Positions 61,820 to 64,000 of a stretch of 64,000 nucleotides of DNA are shown in pieces; the first letter of the stretch is position 1, and every line of letters begins with the position of its first letter. The position numbers and the translations under genes are program-made. Where the stretch lies: contig CM035438.1 in the NCBI GenBank assembly GCA_020310875.1, forward strand, positions 99,370,139 through 99,434,138. Reading direction: 5' to 3'. Origin of the DNA: Ceratopteris richardii (taxonomy: Eukaryota; Streptophyta; Polypodiopsida; Polypodiales; Pteridaceae). The notes under the pieces were generated by a model. It was not told the DNA's origin. It saw only the letters and a list, made by a program, of their open reading frames with translations, and did not search any database.

Positions 61820-61904
61820 AGCCTGGTAGTCTTTGATTTGTGTGGTTTGGTGGACCTTGAATTCTTTTGCATCGCTTCTTTCCTCCCTATTTCCGATAAG
61901 TTGA

Positions 61905-64000
61905 TCCTAATTGAGGAGACTACAGGATGATTTTCTTGGAAAAAATTTTTGGAAACCCATACTTGTGATCCTCCTTGTTGAACTCTAATAAATTGTTTTG
62001 ACAGCTGAACTTGTCTCATTTCTCATATTGGAATCTTTCTTGATGATGGCATATAATATACAACAAAATAGACCAATAGATATTTGAGGAAAAAGTGCAG
62101 ACAGAGAGGGACATAGAATGAGAGATAGAGAGCTCAAGTTCTCAAATTTCCAAGAGTAATGCAACCACAATGATGGTGGTGTCGATCCGTGCACTCTTGA
62201 AAGGAGCTTAGATGGCAATCTAGACAAACTCTAGATCTTCACATAGGCCATGATTTTATAGCTTCTACAATGGGAAAAAGTAGTTATAGATAAAAGTAAT
62301 CTAGGAGTTCTATAATGCTTTTATAGCTTGTGCAATGGAACTTGTTATAGATAAAAGTAGTATGGAGAGACAAAAGAACCAAAAGAATATATAATCTGAT
62401 GATGTCTCCATGACTAGAGCTCCTACACTATGACCATGTGGATTTGGGGATAGGCCTCTCAGGCCTTGTAAAGGGTTCAAGGCCCCCTGTACACTCCCCT
62501 ATTAATTTTAGATGGGGAAACTACACCACACTGCAAGGCCTTTATTTTCAGCTTGAATGGAAATGCAATGGCTTGAAAGCTTATGCTCATGGATATGCTC
62601 ACAAAGATCATCTATTACCATCAATGGTTACACATAAACCTCATGCAACTTTTAATTTAGGGTTCCACAAATATTCAAACTCTTGCAATGGCTTCTCCTC
62701 ATCATGGAGACCTTAGAACTTAGAACAACATGGATCACTTGTGGTCACCTAAGGGTAGAGTATTGATTATATCTAACACCCCCCTCAATATTCATGTTGT
62801 GGTAAACTACCTCCTTGGTCCACTACTAAAGAAAGTGTCAGTAAGGTTTCTCTATCCCAAGAGCCTAGGTAAAGATGTCTACTCCATTCTCTTCCATTCG
62901 TATCTTCATGACCCCATCCTCAATCAACTCAGTCACATAGTGATAATGAGCTTCTATATGCTTGGTACATGCATGAAAAACATGAGTTTCGGTGATGGGC
63001 ATGAAACTTTGGTTTTCATACAAAAGGTTTATTAGAGAACCTACTTACCACTCCAAGAACATAAGAGATATTTGTTCTACTATTACATAAATAAATGAGA
63101 TTTCCAATTAGTTTTCGACATCTTCCAATATCCGGTAGAGGTGAAGTATCTTCAATAGATAAGTTTTCATTCAAATCCATAGGTGTAGAAATATCCTTGC
63201 AATCCTTCATGTTGAAAACCTTCAAAATTTTTCTTGCATACTTTGGTTGAGAGATGAAAATCTTCCTTGTTTTCGACTTGGGTAGTAATCATTCTCACAA
63301 TCGAGGAAAATGATTCACAAAGTCAATCACTTCAACTTATCAGTATCATTGTGTAGTAACTCTTTCTCTTCACTTCTCTAAACTACTAGCGCACTTATAC
63401 TTTAGCTTCTAGACCCACTTGGTGCTAGTCACTTCACACTTAGGGGGTCAATCCACTAGCTCCCAAGTTCCATTCTTGATGATAATTCAGTATTCTATTT
63501 GCATGGCAGCCCTGTAACTGGGATATGAAGTGCCTCTTCCACATTTGATGGTTCCTTTACTTGTTCTTAAATGAGATTAGCCATCAGAGATGAATTTACA
63601 ATATGGAAACTTGTTCTTCTCTACTCTTGTATTCTCTGTGATTGCCTTAGTCCAACTACAACTTGTTCTCATGATTGTGGATTGAATATTATAGAACCTT
63701 AGAGCTACCTCAGCCAATGTGGCAATGGCTTTCTTCTTGGTGATGAAATGTTGGTGACTTTCAAACTCATCATCCGAAGATCATGTTTCCATGTCTCATG
63801 GAAAAGGGATAGGACTTGGGTCAAGTTCATACTGCATTACGTTTTGTCGAAAGATAAATTGGAATCTCTCTTTTCCTCCTCCATTACATGAAACTAATCC
63901 TCCTTACACATCACTTGCAACTTTCTCTGATCTTCTTTGCCTGAGGTTCATAAAGCTTATCAGTCTTCTTATTCTCATTGTACCATAAGAAGATATGTTT
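61905..64000 (-). mobile_element. Ty1/copia fossil: RT remnants and 3' LTR (block copy 2, runs off the window)
   Basis: The LTR, starting TGTTAGATAT at 62,778 on the minus strand after a TTGAGGGGGG polypurine tract, extends down to about 61,915 and matches 54,435-55,242. RT fragments lie at 63,016-63,225 (VFNMKDCKDISTPMDLNE; RKLIGNLIYLCNSRTNISYV) and at about 63,240-63,510 (IIKNGTWELVD; TSTKWV). The element continues beyond the window edge. It is broken; age is comparable to the block duplication. Confidence 0.75.

Overview
The window looks like intergenic or intronic DNA of a large plant nuclear genome. It is AT-rich and consists mostly of nested, decayed retrotransposons (Ty1/copia, Ty3/gypsy, a miniature TRIM, a gag-only LTR element, 5'-truncated LINE tails), with plant-type introns in two decayed gene regions. 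No intact host gene, tRNA or rRNA was found. A gymnosperm or another plant with an expanded genome would fit, but nothing here fixes the species.

Layout. 0.2-1.0 kb: copia fossil. 1.1-1.9 kb: TRIM-like miniature LTR element on the minus strand, beside a long CT/AT microsatellite. 3.4-14.0 kb: the most unusual part. A decayed DNA transposase gene of an unplaced family lies on + (4.0-8.8 kb). A decayed multi-exon gene with coiled-coil and RING-like segments lies on - (9.6-14.0 kb). Each has a long intron or intron-like gap filled almost completely by the same AT-rich tandem repeat (unit about 14 bp, core palindrome CTAATTAG). In the minus-strand gene the three exons keep one frame and the intron phases agree. 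A copia 3' end (13.97-14.64 kb) cuts off its upstream side.

15.4-16.0 kb: a recent 296-bp tandem duplication. 19.2-19.8 kb: copia 3' end with its LTR. 19.8-45.4 kb: a large Tat-like gypsy fossil (LTRs about 0.5 kb, net about 13 kb) whose leader carries hairpin-rich repeats. It has been opened twice. An 8.15-kb gag-only element with 2.49-kb LTRs (TR-GAG type) sits at 30,861-39,014, and a copia element sits inside its right LTR at 41,007-45,223.

46.1-56.2 kb and 58.1-64 kb: two diverged copies of one block. Each is a decayed minus-strand gene of unknown function next to a minus-strand copia 3' end. A full-length copia (48,484-54,420, +) split the first copy. The second took two LINE tails, one of them only about 45 bp long. 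Because each copy serves as the empty-site reference for the other, the order of events can be read directly.

How the parts relate: nothing forms a working operon-like unit. The signals of interest are the satellite-filled introns, the frame-preserving decay of the 4-14 kb gene pair, and the duplicated unknown gene. All calls rest on reading the sequence and its translations by eye; no database search was possible.
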